From Chitinophagaceae bacterium (GTDB lineage Bacteria; Bacteroidota; Bacteroidia; Chitinophagales; Chitinophagaceae), in assembly GCA_004173235.1 (NCBI GenBank), contig SEAC01000010.1, positions 1 through 61,279 on the forward strand: a stretch of DNA of 61,279 nucleotides. Reading direction: 5' to 3'. Of the stretch, positions 7,459 through 17,112 are shown piece by piece. Within the stretch, counting starts at the first letter, position 1, and each line of letters starts with the position of its first letter. The notes under the pieces were generated by a model, which worked only from the letters and a program-made list of their open reading frames with translations, did no database searches and was not told where the DNA came from. The position numbers and the translations under genes were made by a program.

Positions 7459-10400
7459 TTGGCATTACCGCATTTACTGAAATACATCTATACGCAAGGA
7501 AGTGAGGAGGTGATCCGGAGAGGCAAGAAGATCCACGCGATCGGCTTTGTAGACCTGGCAGAACACGACGAACTATTCGGCTCCGCAACCTTTCGCGTCA
7601 AAGACGATAACTACTCCACCTACTACAAGGTGTTCGTGCAGCAATACAAAGACGCCAAAGCGCTCTCCGTACGCTGCAGTTGCCCCTACAACATCGGCGA
7701 CATCTGCCGCCACGAGGTGGCCGCCCTGCTCCGCCTCCAGGAACTGCTCGACAAAGGCCTCCTCCTCAACGGCGACCGCGCCTACGACCAGGCACACACC
7801 GTCGCCAAAATGAAGGCGATCGAAATCAAAACACTACGCCTCCTCGCATCGCCGGAGATCTTCGCCGAAGCAGAAGAATTCCTGCGCACCCAAAAACCCG
7901 TGATCGAAAGCGCCGTCGACGAAGTGGTAAAAGCCCGCGTCACCATCAACGGCGAAACGTTCCGCGTAGGCATCCGCCGAAACGAAGAACGCAACTTCGA
8001 CACCAGCTCCGATTACGTCGACACCGACCACCCGCTGTGCCTTCCCAAAATCATCGTGTTCCTCCACCTCCACACGATGTACGGAACCAATTACTTCGAC
8101 ACCATCCGCAACTGGGACAAGGAAAAGAACAAGCTCCTCGAACTCTATGGCTATTCGCTGAAAGACGACCTCAAGGGCAAGTTTGAATTCACCTATAAAG
8201 AAGGCAAACCCTACCTGCGCGTGCTCGACCCGAACATCAAGCGCGTAGCTCCCTCCGTGCTCAACGCGCCGCGCCGCCCCGAACCCGTCGCCGTGGCAGA
8301 ACCGGAGCCCGTCGAAGCGCCCGAAAAGACACGCTCGGAAAAGGGACTCGCTGTTGTGTTCAACTGCAACAAGATCGGCTATCCCTTCTTTTCCATCGAC
8401 GTCGTTGAAGGCGAACTCGTAGGCGAACAGGAACTTTCCGGCCGCGTGGAGAAACTCGAGCTCGGTAAATACATCGACCTCGAACCCTACAGCGAAAGCG
8501 ATCGCAACCTCATCACGGTGGCACGCAAGCTCCAGGATGGAGAGCTGAATAAATACCTCAATCGAAACTCGCCCTTCTCGGGCTTCTGGGAAAACATCGT
8601 GCACCAGGAAGGCGAAGAACTGCCGCCCGAAACACGCGGGCTGATGGATGAATACCTGCTCCCGCGCCTGCGCAAGCTGGCCCAGGAGTTTGCTGACACT
8701 CCCGTATTTCTACTGCCCAAGGGCAAGACGTTCAAGACGGCCAACCTCGAAAAAGTGGCCTTCCATACAGTGCCGCTGGTGCCGCAGTTTGCAGTGGCAC
8801 CTAACGCCGACGGCTACGAGATCGATTGCTTCGTGAAGCCCGAATCAGTTGCGTTCGGTCTATCCGACAACGAAGCACCCAGCTCACTTTTCTTTTTATA
8901 TAACGGAGAACTGTACTTCTGGCAGAACAACGAAGCCGCAACGGTTGCCGGCGAATTTCTTCCAACCGGCACGATGCAGGTGGATAACGAAACCTGGCCG
9001 GTCACGCTCGAAAAGATCGTGCTGCCGCTCGCCCGCGATTACAAAGTAGACTTCGACAATCGCCTCGTGGATCACGTGAAAGATGGCGAGCCCGACGTAA
9101 AGCTTTACCTGCAGGAGAAAGGCGACTACCTCGTCTTCACTCCCGTGTTCAGCTACAAGGGCTTCGACACCCGTGCCAACGACCGCGATGAGCTCGTGGT
9201 TCCCTTCGGCGAGAAAGTAGTGGTAGTGCACCGCAACCGACCCGCCGAGGAACGCTTCGTGGAAAAGGTGCGCGCACTCCATTCCAACTTCATCGACTAC
9301 GACGATGGCGCTGCGCTCGCCTTGCGCGGCACCGAAGTGCTGAAGAACAACTGGTTCTTTTTGTTCGTCGATGCTATGCAAGAGGCAAAAGTGCCGGTGT
9401 TCGGTTTCGAGCAACTGCGCAACTTCCGCTTCAATACCGCAAAGCCCACCACGCACATCTACATATCGAGCAACACCGACTGGTTTGATGCGAAGGTCGA
9501 CATCCTCTTCGGCGACCAGCGCGTATCGGTTGCCGAAGTAAAGCGCGCATTGGCCAACAAGCAGCAGTTTGTGCAACTGGCCGACGGCACCCTCGGCATT
9601 CTTCCCGACGAGTGGCTGAAGAAATACGCTTTGCTGTTTCGCGTGGGCGAAGGCAAAACACACAGCCTGAAGCTTTCGCGTTACCACCTCAGCGTCATCG
9701 ACGAACTCTACGAGAACCGGGACGAAGAAGAACTTGAGATCGAACTCGAAGAGAAATACGAGCGCATCCGCGATAACCACAACATCAAAGACATTCCACC
9801 GCCGGCACACCTGCTTCCCATACTCCGCCCCTACCAGGCTGCAGGCTTCCAGTGGCTCAACTACCTGCGCGAAGTGGGCTGGGGCGGAATACTTGCCGAT
9901 GACATGGGTCTCGGTAAGACAGTGCAGGCACTTTCGCTTCTGCAACACTTCCACGACGAGAACCCGGATATGCACGCGCTGGTGGTTTGTCCCACAACGC
10001 TGATCTATAACTGGGAGAATGAAATCAAGAAGTTCACCCCTTCACTCACATACCATATTCACCACGGCCCGCAACGGCACCGCGACCCCGAAGTGCTGAA
10101 GCAGTTCAATGTCATCATCACCACGTACGGCACATTGCGCAGCGACATCAAAACGTTTACTTCCATCGGCCTCGACTACGCCGTGCTCGATGAATCGCAG
10201 GCGATCAAGAACCCGCAAAGCAAAGTGGCCAAGGCCGCTGCGTTGCTGCCCGCAAAGCATCGGCTTTGCATGAGCGGTACGCCGCTGCAGAACAATACGT
10301 TCGACATCTTCGCGCAGATGAACTTTCTCAACCCCGGCATGCTGGGCACAATGGAATTCTTCCGCCAGGAGTTCGCCATTCCCATCGACAAATTTGGCGA

Positions 10401-11211
10401 GGCCGAGCAAAAGGAACACCTGAAGAAACTGCTCTATCCATTCATCCTGCGCCGCACGAAAGAACAGGTGGCGAAAGACCTTCCGGAAAAGACCGAGCAG
10501 GTGCTGTTTTGCGAAATGGAAGACGAACAGCGCAAGATCTATGATGCGTACCGCAACGATTTCCGCGCACGCATTCTCGGAACCATCGAGGAGCAGGGCA
10601 TTCAGAAGTCGCAGTTCACGATCCTGCAGGGACTGATGAAGCTGCGGCAGATCTGCGACTCGCCCGCGATTTTGAATGAAGACGAGAAGTTCGAGAACCA
10701 TTCCATCAAGCTCGATGAGCTGGCGCGCGAGATCACCGAAAACATCGGCAACCACAAGGCGCTCGTGTTCTCGCAGTTCCTTGGCATGCTCGCGCTCATT
10801 CGTGCCAAGCTCGACGAACTCGGCATCCGCTACGAATACTTCGACGGCTCCACTTCGGCCGTTGACCGTGAAAAGGCCATCCAAAGCTTCCAGCGCGACG
10901 ACGAGGTCCGCGTATTCCTCATCTCGCTCAAAGCGGGTGGCGTAGGTCTTAACCTCACTGCCGCGGATTATGTATACATCGTTGATCCCTGGTGGAACCC
11001 TGCCGTGGAGCAGCAGGCCATCGACCGCACGCACCGCATCGGGCAAACGAAGAACATCTTCGCTTACCGGATGATCTGTAAAGACACGATCGAAGACAAG
11101 ATCATGGAGCTGCAGGAACGCAAGCGCATCCTCGCCAAAGAACTGATCGCCGACGACGCATCATTCGTGAAGAGCCTCAGCAGGGAAGACGTGGAATACC
11201 TGTTCAGTTAA
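7459..11211 (+). CDS. SNF2-family DNA helicase with SWIM zinc finger
   Basis: About 1250 residues. An N-terminal SWIM zinc finger (CSCPYN to CRH, CxC-x7-CxH) lies near residue 73. A long beta-rich middle follows. The SNF2 ATPase begins near 800: RPYQAAGFQWLNYL (Q motif), ADDMGLGKTVQAL (Walker A), VLDESQAIKN (Walker B), MSGTPLQNN. The C-terminal helicase half has FLISLKAGGVGLNLT and QAIDRTHRIGQ. Such proteins move on double-stranded DNA and are linked to repair or chromatin-like remodelling. The open frame starts with an ATG at 7297, 12 bp after the DUF559 element, but a -7 box at 7377-7384 lies inside it and the first 54 residues look unlike protein. I therefore choose the TTG at 7459, just before PHLLKYIYTQGSEEV, where homologues begin. 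Start is uncertain; the rest is firm. Confidence 0.9.
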   Translation: MALPHLLKYIYTQGSEEVIRRGKKIHAIGFVDLAEHDELFGSATFRVKDDNYSTYYKVFVQQYKDAKALSVRCSCPYNIGDICRHEVAALLRLQELLDKGLLLNGDRAYDQAHTVAKMKAIEIKTLRLLASPEIFAEAEEFLRTQKPVIESAVDEVVKARVTINGETFRVGIRRNEERNFDTSSDYVDTDHPLCLPKIIVFLHLHTMYGTNYFDTIRNWDKEKNKLLELYGYSLKDDLKGKFEFTYKEGKPYLRVLDPNIKRVAPSVLNAPRRPEPVAVAEPEPVEAPEKTRSEKGLAVVFNCNKIGYPFFSIDVVEGELVGEQELSGRVEKLELGKYIDLEPYSESDRNLITVARKLQDGELNKYLNRNSPFSGFWENIVHQEGEELPPETRGLMDEYLLPRLRKLAQEFADTPVFLLPKGKTFKTANLEKVAFHTVPLVPQFAVAPNADGYEIDCFVKPESVAFGLSDNEAPSSLFFLYNGELYFWQNNEAATVAGEFLPTGTMQVDNETWPVTLEKIVLPLARDYKVDFDNRLVDHVKDGEPDVKLYLQEKGDYLVFTPVFSYKGFDTRANDRDELVVPFGEKVVVVHRNRPAEERFVEKVRALHSNFIDYDDGAALALRGTEVLKNNWFFLFVDAMQEAKVPVFGFEQLRNFRFNTAKPTTHIYISSNTDWFDAKVDILFGDQRVSVAEVKRALANKQQFVQLADGTLGILPDEWLKKYALLFRVGEGKTHSLKLSRYHLSVIDELYENRDEEELEIELEEKYERIRDNHNIKDIPPPAHLLPILRPYQAAGFQWLNYLREVGWGGILADDMGLGKTVQALSLLQHFHDENPDMHALVVCPTTLIYNWENEIKKFTPSLTYHIHHGPQRHRDPEVLKQFNVIITTYGTLRSDIKTFTSIGLDYAVLDESQAIKNPQSKVAKAAALLPAKHRLCMSGTPLQNNTFDIFAQMNFLNPGMLGTMEFFRQEFAIPIDKFGEAEQKEHLKKLLYPFILRRTKEQVAKDLPEKTEQVLFCEMEDEQRKIYDAYRNDFRARILGTIEEQGIQKSQFTILQGLMKLRQICDSPAILNEDEKFENHSIKLDELAREITENIGNHKALVFSQFLGMLALIRAKLDELGIRYEYFDGSTSAVDREKAIQSFQRDDEVRVFLISLKAGGVGLNLTAADYVYIVDPWWNPAVEQQAIDRTHRIGQTKNIFAYRMICKDTIEDKIMELQERKRILAKELIADDASFVKSLSREDVEYLFS

Positions 11212-11241
11212 CAGCAAGTCGTCAACACAACGTTGCAGCAT

Positions 11242-11275
11242 AAAAAAAGCGCCCCTCGACAGGGGCGCTTTTTTA
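11242..11275. terminator. Bidirectional terminator between the SNF2 gene and the giant T9SS gene
   Basis: A 14-bp perfect stem (11243-11256 with 11261-11274, core AGCGCCCCT / AGGGGCGCT, loop CGAC) with A residues before and T residues after, so it works for both convergent genes. Confidence 0.9.
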
Positions 11276-11292
11276 TAGAACAAGGGGTTGGA

Positions 11293-14200
11293 TTAAAGGC
11301 GAATCACCTGGTGGAGGCTGCTCTTCTTACCATCGAACGTGAACAGCTGCACGTAGTACGTACCGCGGCTCAGGCCTTCGAGATTGAATTGTCCACGTAC
11401 CGTAATAATACGGATCGGGAGCACAACCGTACCGGTTGCGTCGAGCAGTTGCATCCGCATCGCCTCGGGGCGTCCGGTCAGCACGGTAACCATATGGCGC
11501 GCCGGATTGGGGGCCAGCGTTACTACCGGTGTTGCGCTTGATGCATTTGCCGACGATCGGCCTGTTTCGTTTCCACCGCCTGTGCCGCCGGAGAAGGCGA
11601 TACAATCATTGACGATGTACTGGAAGGTCATGGACGATCCCGGGCACTTGTTGGCGTTCGTTGTTACCGTAAGCGTGGAGCTGATAGGTCCTGCCGTTGC
11701 ATTCGTTGTGACGAACGACGGGATGCTGTTGCTTCCGCGGGTAGCGGCCAGGCCGATGGCTGCACCGGTTCTGTTCCAGCTGTAGGTCGTGCCTGCAACC
11801 GGTCCTGCAAACGTGAGCGGTGTGGTTGCTGCGCCGCGGCAGTAAACCTGATCGGCGATCGGATCTACCGAAGGCGTCGGGAATACGGTGATGCGGAAGC
11901 GAACTGCACGTCCGTTGCAGGTGCCAACGCCATTGCCCAGCGGCGTTACGTTGATGTAAGCATACTGGATTGCCGGCGTGGCATTGGTTGCCGTAAACGA
12001 TGGCAGCGAAGTGCCCGTGCCCGATGCGGCAAGACCAACCGAGGTGTTATCGTTGGTCCAGCTGTACGAAGCAGCCGATCCGCTGAACGGCATTGCTGCC
12101 GTAACGGCTCCGTTGCAGTACACTGCGTTGGGGACGGCATTCACCGTAGCCTGCGGCAGTATCGTAACCGAGGTTGTAGCCGTAGAAATACAAGTGCTGT
12201 TGCTCACGGTAAAAGTCACCGTATAGGTTCCTGGCGTCGAAGCGGCGGTGTTGATGATCCCGGTGCTTGCATTGATGCTCAGTCCTGCCGGCGATGAGCT
12301 GAACGTTCCTATGCGCGTGCCCTGGATCTGCACGAGTGCCGAAGTGCTCTGGCAATAGGGAGATCCGCTGTAGCTGATGCTTCCTGCCGAAGGCGAAACG
12401 GTAAACGTGAAGCTGGTGGCTGTGCCTCTGCACTGGTTCAATACCGGTGTTACGGTTACCGTTGCCGACTGAGCGACAGCGCTGTTGTTGACGGCAGAGA
12501 ACGAAGCAATGTTGCCGGTGCCTGAAGCTGTAAGCCCGATCGACGGGTTATCGTTGATCCAGCTGTAGGTGGTGCCTGCATGCGACCCGCTGAAACTTAC
12601 AGCGGTGCTGCTTGCTGCTGCACACACTACCTGGTTGGCAGGAGTATTCACCGATGGCGTTGGCTTAACGGAATACACGAACACGTAAACTTTGCCGGTG
12701 CATGTGGTTCCGTTGTAGCTATACTCTGGTGTAGCTGCGATCGATCCCTGGATGGCGGCGCTGCTGTTATTGGTAGCCGTGAAAGCCGGAATCCCGGAGC
12801 CCGTGCCGCTTGCAGCAAGCCCTATCGCCGTATTGCTGTTTGTCCAGGAATAACTGGTAGCGTTGCCTGCAAATGCAATAGGAGCCGTCATGCCCGTGCA
12901 TACCGACTGGTTGGGTACTGCGTTCATCGAAGCACGCGGCAGCACCGTGATGGCATACACCTGAGGGTTGGTGCAGCCGGATGCACTAAGTGGCGTGATG
13001 GTCACATAAGCCACCTTGGGCGTGCTTCCGTTGTTGACGGCCGTGAACGAAGGAATGGTGTTCATGCCACTGGCGGCAAGTCCGATCGAAGGATCGCTGT
13101 TGCTCCAGCTGTACGAGTTGCCGGGAATGCTTCCGCCGATCGTCACCGCAGTGCTGTTGGAGTTGGCACAAAGAACCTGATTGGCAATTGCGGACACAGC
13201 CGAACTGTCGGCAAGGATATCCACCGATGCGGTTGATGTAGCAGCGGCGCACCCGCCCGAAGCAGCAACCGTGTAAGTAACCGTGTAAGTGCCCGGCGTG
13301 CTTTGCGATGGGTTGATCAGACCAGTGGCCGCATCGATGCTCAGGCCGGCAAGCGCACTGAACGTACCGCCGGTTGCACCTGTTTGCGTTACGGGCGCAG
13401 CACCCGTGTTCGCGCAGTAGGGCGACCCTCCGTAGCTGATGGTGCTGGCAGGCGATGGGTTGACGGTGATCGTAAATGTTTTCGGCAATGCAGGACAGGC
13501 TACACCCATGCCGGTAACGGCAATATGGTAGTTCTGCGCTTCCGAATAGTCGGCGGTATTGGCTACAATGACGGCCGTAGCGCCGGCAGCCAGGTTGAAC
13601 GAGAAGGTAATATCGCTTCCCTGGTAGGCGCTGTTGCCACCATCGGAGAGGTAGTTGCCCGACAGGTTGTTGGGGTCGAAGCTGCCCGAGTAAACGCTTA
13701 CCGCTATATCGCCAGAGCCCTGGAGTCCGTACGTTATGGTAACGCACGCGTCGGCGCCGGTAGTGTTGGTGATGTTATGCGTGGCATAAGGGTAGGTGCC
13801 CCCACCGATGGTGCCGGGAAACGACTTCACATTCGGGCAAGCAGGAGCATAGTTGTCGCGCCAGTACCGGTCGTTGAGTTGTGGGTTGTTGCTATCGAGG
13901 GTACCTGTGAAGGTTCGATCGCCCGATTGGTTGAGCGAAACCGTAACCGTTGACGTTGCCGGCGTATTACCGTTGTTGATCGCGGTAAATGAGGGCAGGC
14001 TGTCCGATCCGCTGGCTGCAAGCCCGATAGCCGGGTTGCTGCTCGTCCAGCTGAAGCCCGAGACGCCGCTGCTTGCGAAGTTTGTAACGGGTACCACACT
14101 TCCACTGCACACGTTGATGTTGGAAGGCTGCGTGATTTCCTCTCTATTGGCTACCGTGACGGTTGTGGTAACCGGGAGCAGGCTGCATCCTGTTACGGCA

Positions 14201-16818
14201 AGCGTATACGTAATGGTATACGTTCCAGCGCTGCTGCCCGCAGCCGTAATGGCGCCGGTATTGCTGTCGATAAGGAGGCCGGCCGGCGAAGCGCTGTACG
14301 TGCCGCCACCCGTTCCCGTGCGCACTACTGCGAGCGGCGCACTGCCGGAGGTGCATGCTGTGCCTGCATAGCTGATGGTGGCAGCGGGCACTTCTACGAA
14401 GTTCAGGCTGCCTTCCGAGCCGCCGCCGCCTTCCGTCACGCGGAATTCAACACGGTCGGTGGCACCAAGAAATCCAAACCATACGCCCGTATGGCTGTCG
14501 CAGCAGCCGGCATCGCGAAACACGCGTAGGCCGTTCACCCACAATTCTGCTTCGTCGTCATGATTCGGGATGTCGATGCGGTAATAACCGCAAGCAAAGC
14601 CCTGACGCTTGGCGCTCCAGGAGTGGTTATCCCAGTTCACAGCACAGCCCATATATCCCGATGCGTCGGAAGGTGCGTTGCTCCAATCATTGAGCGTGTT
14701 GAAGTTCAGCGTGCTGCGTGTGTAATAACCCGAGTAGTTCCGGTTCCACGACGTGCCGAGGTTTTGCGACTCGCCCGAGTTCCAAACGTAGAAGTTCCAC
14801 TCGTTCGCTCCGAAGTTGTTCGGATTACCCGCCGGCGAATTGATCGTTACGCTCGCGTTAGCGGTAATAGTTACCGGCGCACAGCCTGCGCCGCTTTGCA
14901 CTGCATAGGTTACCGTGTAGGTGCCTGTGGCGCTTTGCGAAGGGTTGATGGTGCCGCTAGTAGCGTTGATGCTCAGGCCTGCAGGTGAGGCCGAATAGGC
15001 GCCACCAGAAAGCCCGGAACGGTTCACAGGGAGCGAGGTAGCGATGGAGCAGCCACTGCCATTGCTGTAGCTGATCGATGTTTCGTCTTGCGAAACAAAC
15101 GACAGGCCGCCATGCGAGCCGCCACCGCCATCGGAACCGATAACCTGGATGGAATCGTTTTCGGAAAGATGACCGTACCAGATGCCCTCGTGCGCATCAC
15201 AACATCCTTCGTGCTCGTAAATAAGGCTGCCGTTCAAATATACCTGGATCACATCGTCGTGGTTGGGAATGTCGAGTCGGTAGTTGCCGCAGGCAAAGCC
15301 CTTACGCCTGGCCACCCAGGTGTGGTTGTCAATTCCAACGGGGCATCCCTGAAAACCTGAACTTTCGGAGGGGCTATTGTTCCATTGATTGAGCGTGTTG
15401 AAATCGGTGCCGGTAGCAACGTAGTAGCCCGCGTAGCCAGCGAACGTTAAACCGTTTTTGTAACCATTGCCGCTATTGAACGCGTACACGTTCCACTGGT
15501 TGGCACCGTATACCGTTGGGTCGCCAGGCGCCGACGAACTGACCACTACGTTTTGGGTAGCGTTGGTGCAGCCAGGAACGGTTCCGGTAACGCTATAGGT
15601 AGCGGGAAGTGAAACAAACGTGCGGTCGGGAAAACGATAGAAGGCCCAGGTGTTTGCCTCGGCATTGTTGCGCGTTTGGTGGGCAAGCACCGAAGGATAC
15701 AGTACTACCTCCATCACTTCGCAATCCGACATCTCTCCTCCATTTCCCCATCCATTCAGCTCAATGCCGTTGGGGCCACTGGCGGCGCCGCTTTGCGAAA
15801 GGTACATGCCATCGCTGTACACAGTGGCTAAGCTTCCGTCCGAGAACGCTGAGTACATCGATACATCAGTGTTGGGCGTGTTGCTTCCACTGGTCACCCA
15901 GCCGTTAAAATGCGCTACGTCTTTGTAGCCACCCCACCAGCCAAGCAGCCAGTTTTCGTTTACTGCGGAAATCACGCGGCTGTTGATTCCATTGATCGTG
16001 CGTGCCGTGGCAATGATCGTGTAAGGAGGCGTGAAGTTATAGGAGCCCGTCATCAAATCCATCGTGGTGAAGCGGAGCGCAGGCCGACCGTTGTTGCTGC
16101 TCGCAAGGAACCTGGGCTGTTGGTAAGACGTGGATTGTACGATATCGCGACCGTTGCCCGACTGGTCGTAAAGAACAACGCAATACCCGGTTGCACCATT
16201 CAGCCAGGTGCTTATGGCAGCGAGGTCGAGTTGCCCGGACACAGCTGCGAAATCCACTTCTGCATCATCGCTCGAGCGACGCAGGCGGATGAGCGGGCCG
16301 GAGTAAGCTGTACGCAGCAAGCGCAGGCCTGCAGCCATTGAAGTAGCGGCTACATCGCCGGGAAGCTGTTGTGCATTCGACCAGGCATAGCTGCTTGCGC
16401 CACTCGCCGTTAGTGCAATGGTGCCACCGGTGCAAAGTGTGCTATTACCCGTAACGCTCAACGCAGGAGCATTGTTGATAGCGATGTCGCTGCCGTTAGC
16501 CGCGCTCGTAGTTGCCGGATCGGTGCTGGTGATGCGCACGCGGTAGCCGCTGCCACTGCTGTTGGGCAGGGTGGCGTTGATGGTGCCCGAGCCAGTTGCC
16601 GACAAGGTGCCGATGACCACCGGTGCCGCAAACGACCCGGAGGCATCGCTCAATTCGGCCCTGAAAGCGTTACCTGCATTAAAGCCACTGGCATTGATGG
16701 GAACGCTGAAAGCGCTGCCGGCACATCCTGCGGCCGCAAGGGCCCCTGGCTGTACCGTCTGCGCATAGGAACCCAGCGATGCCAGGAAGCCTAAAAGGAA
16801 TAGGAGACGTCTTCTCAT
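11293..16818 (-). CDS. Giant type A T9SS-secreted multidomain protein
   Basis: 1841 residues from the ATG at 16818, which opens a clean signal peptide (MRRRLLFLLGFLASLGSYAQ). An arabinofuranosidase-B-like lectin/catalytic fold spans about 156-395 (LRLLRTAYSGPLIRLRRSSD, VVLYDQSGNGRDIVQ). Two copies of a 140-residue domain rich in Trp, Cys and His follow at about 438-576 and 669-809 (DIPNHDD, GCCDxHxGxW, EGGGGSxGxLxF). From about 820 to 1740 come many 75-85 residue PKD/Ig-like repeats (SWxNxNxxIGLAASGxG). The last 75 residues are a T9SS type A sorting domain (LAPNPARHMVTV, LSRGTYYVQLF). It is probably secreted across the outer membrane and bound to the surface; adhesion or glycan binding is inferred. 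Stands alone between terminators. Confidence 0.9.
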   Translation of the reverse strand: MRRRLLFLLGFLASLGSYAQTVQPGALAAAGCAGSAFSVPINASGFNAGNAFRAELSDASGSFAAPVVIGTLSATGSGTINATLPNSSGSGYRVRITSTDPATTSAANGSDIAINNAPALSVTGNSTLCTGGTIALTASGASSYAWSNAQQLPGDVAATSMAAGLRLLRTAYSGPLIRLRRSSDDAEVDFAAVSGQLDLAAISTWLNGATGYCVVLYDQSGNGRDIVQSTSYQQPRFLASSNNGRPALRFTTMDLMTGSYNFTPPYTIIATARTINGINSRVISAVNENWLLGWWGGYKDVAHFNGWVTSGSNTPNTDVSMYSAFSDGSLATVYSDGMYLSQSGAASGPNGIELNGWGNGGEMSDCEVMEVVLYPSVLAHQTRNNAEANTWAFYRFPDRTFVSLPATYSVTGTVPGCTNATQNVVVSSSAPGDPTVYGANQWNVYAFNSGNGYKNGLTFAGYAGYYVATGTDFNTLNQWNNSPSESSGFQGCPVGIDNHTWVARRKGFACGNYRLDIPNHDDVIQVYLNGSLIYEHEGCCDAHEGIWYGHLSENDSIQVIGSDGGGGSHGGLSFVSQDETSISYSNGSGCSIATSLPVNRSGLSGGAYSASPAGLSINATSGTINPSQSATGTYTVTYAVQSGAGCAPVTITANASVTINSPAGNPNNFGANEWNFYVWNSGESQNLGTSWNRNYSGYYTRSTLNFNTLNDWSNAPSDASGYMGCAVNWDNHSWSAKRQGFACGYYRIDIPNHDDEAELWVNGLRVFRDAGCCDSHTGVWFGFLGATDRVEFRVTEGGGGSEGSLNFVEVPAATISYAGTACTSGSAPLAVVRTGTGGGTYSASPAGLLIDSNTGAITAAGSSAGTYTITYTLAVTGCSLLPVTTTVTVANREEITQPSNINVCSGSVVPVTNFASSGVSGFSWTSSNPAIGLAASGSDSLPSFTAINNGNTPATSTVTVSLNQSGDRTFTGTLDSNNPQLNDRYWRDNYAPACPNVKSFPGTIGGGTYPYATHNITNTTGADACVTITYGLQGSGDIAVSVYSGSFDPNNLSGNYLSDGGNSAYQGSDITFSFNLAAGATAVIVANTADYSEAQNYHIAVTGMGVACPALPKTFTITVNPSPASTISYGGSPYCANTGAAPVTQTGATGGTFSALAGLSIDAATGLINPSQSTPGTYTVTYTVAASGGCAAATSTASVDILADSSAVSAIANQVLCANSNSTAVTIGGSIPGNSYSWSNSDPSIGLAASGMNTIPSFTAVNNGSTPKVAYVTITPLSASGCTNPQVYAITVLPRASMNAVPNQSVCTGMTAPIAFAGNATSYSWTNSNTAIGLAASGTGSGIPAFTATNNSSAAIQGSIAATPEYSYNGTTCTGKVYVFVYSVKPTPSVNTPANQVVCAAASSTAVSFSGSHAGTTYSWINDNPSIGLTASGTGNIASFSAVNNSAVAQSATVTVTPVLNQCRGTATSFTFTVSPSAGSISYSGSPYCQSTSALVQIQGTRIGTFSSSPAGLSINASTGIINTAASTPGTYTVTFTVSNSTCISTATTSVTILPQATVNAVPNAVYCNGAVTAAMPFSGSAASYSWTNDNTSVGLAASGTGTSLPSFTATNATPAIQYAYINVTPLGNGVGTCNGRAVRFRITVFPTPSVDPIADQVYCRGAATTPLTFAGPVAGTTYSWNRTGAAIGLAATRGSNSIPSFVTTNATAGPISSTLTVTTNANKCPGSSMTFQYIVNDCIAFSGGTGGGNETGRSSANASSATPVVTLAPNPARHMVTVLTGRPEAMRMQLLDATGTVVLPIRIITVRGQFNLEGLSRGTYYVQLFTFDGKKSSLHQVIRL
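14391..15507 (-). repeat. Duplicated 140-residue domain within the giant T9SS protein
   Basis: The two domain copies (coded by about 15507-15091 and 14814-14391) share the order GANxWNxYxxNSG, GYYxxxxxxFNTLNxW, PSxxSGxxGCxVxxDNHxW, KGFACGxYRxDIPNHDD, GCCDxHxGxW and GGGGSxGxLxF. They are separated by a 90-residue Ig-like repeat, so the duplication took one domain plus linker. Confidence 0.8.
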
Positions 16819-16839
16819 TTGTGAGGTTTTGGTTGAAAA

Positions 16840-16847
16840 AAAATATA
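16840..16847 (-). promoter_or_regulatory. -7-like element TATATTTT of the giant T9SS gene
   Basis: Seven of eight positions match TAnnTTTG on the minus strand; leader to the ATG at 16818 would be about 17 nt. The rest of the 16819-17060 spacer shows no gene. Confidence 0.4.
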
Positions 16848-17060
16848 GGCACAGGCAGTCGGCTGCCATGGGCTGCTGCTTTTGGAGAAGGATGGAAAGG
16901 GGTGTTCAAAGGCGACGTGGCCGGCCTGCACTTTTCGGTTGCTCAAGCACGTTGGTTGCTAAAGTAAATGTAAGGGTTTCTACCGGTAAATACTTAGAGA
17001 AGCCCTTTTTGCATTTTGTCAGGCAACCGGCGCGAGCACGGCACCACCTGAAGAGATACA

Positions 17061-17090
17061 AAAAAAGCCCCGGCACACTTGCCGGGGCTT
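17061..17090 (-). terminator. Intrinsic terminator of the 17113-18033 gene
   Basis: AAGCCCCGGC at 17065-17074 pairs with GCCGGGGCTT at 17081-17090, loop ACACTT; on the minus strand a T run follows. Confidence 0.85.
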
Positions 17091-17112
17091 GATGTTATTA
17101 GTGGTTCGTTCC

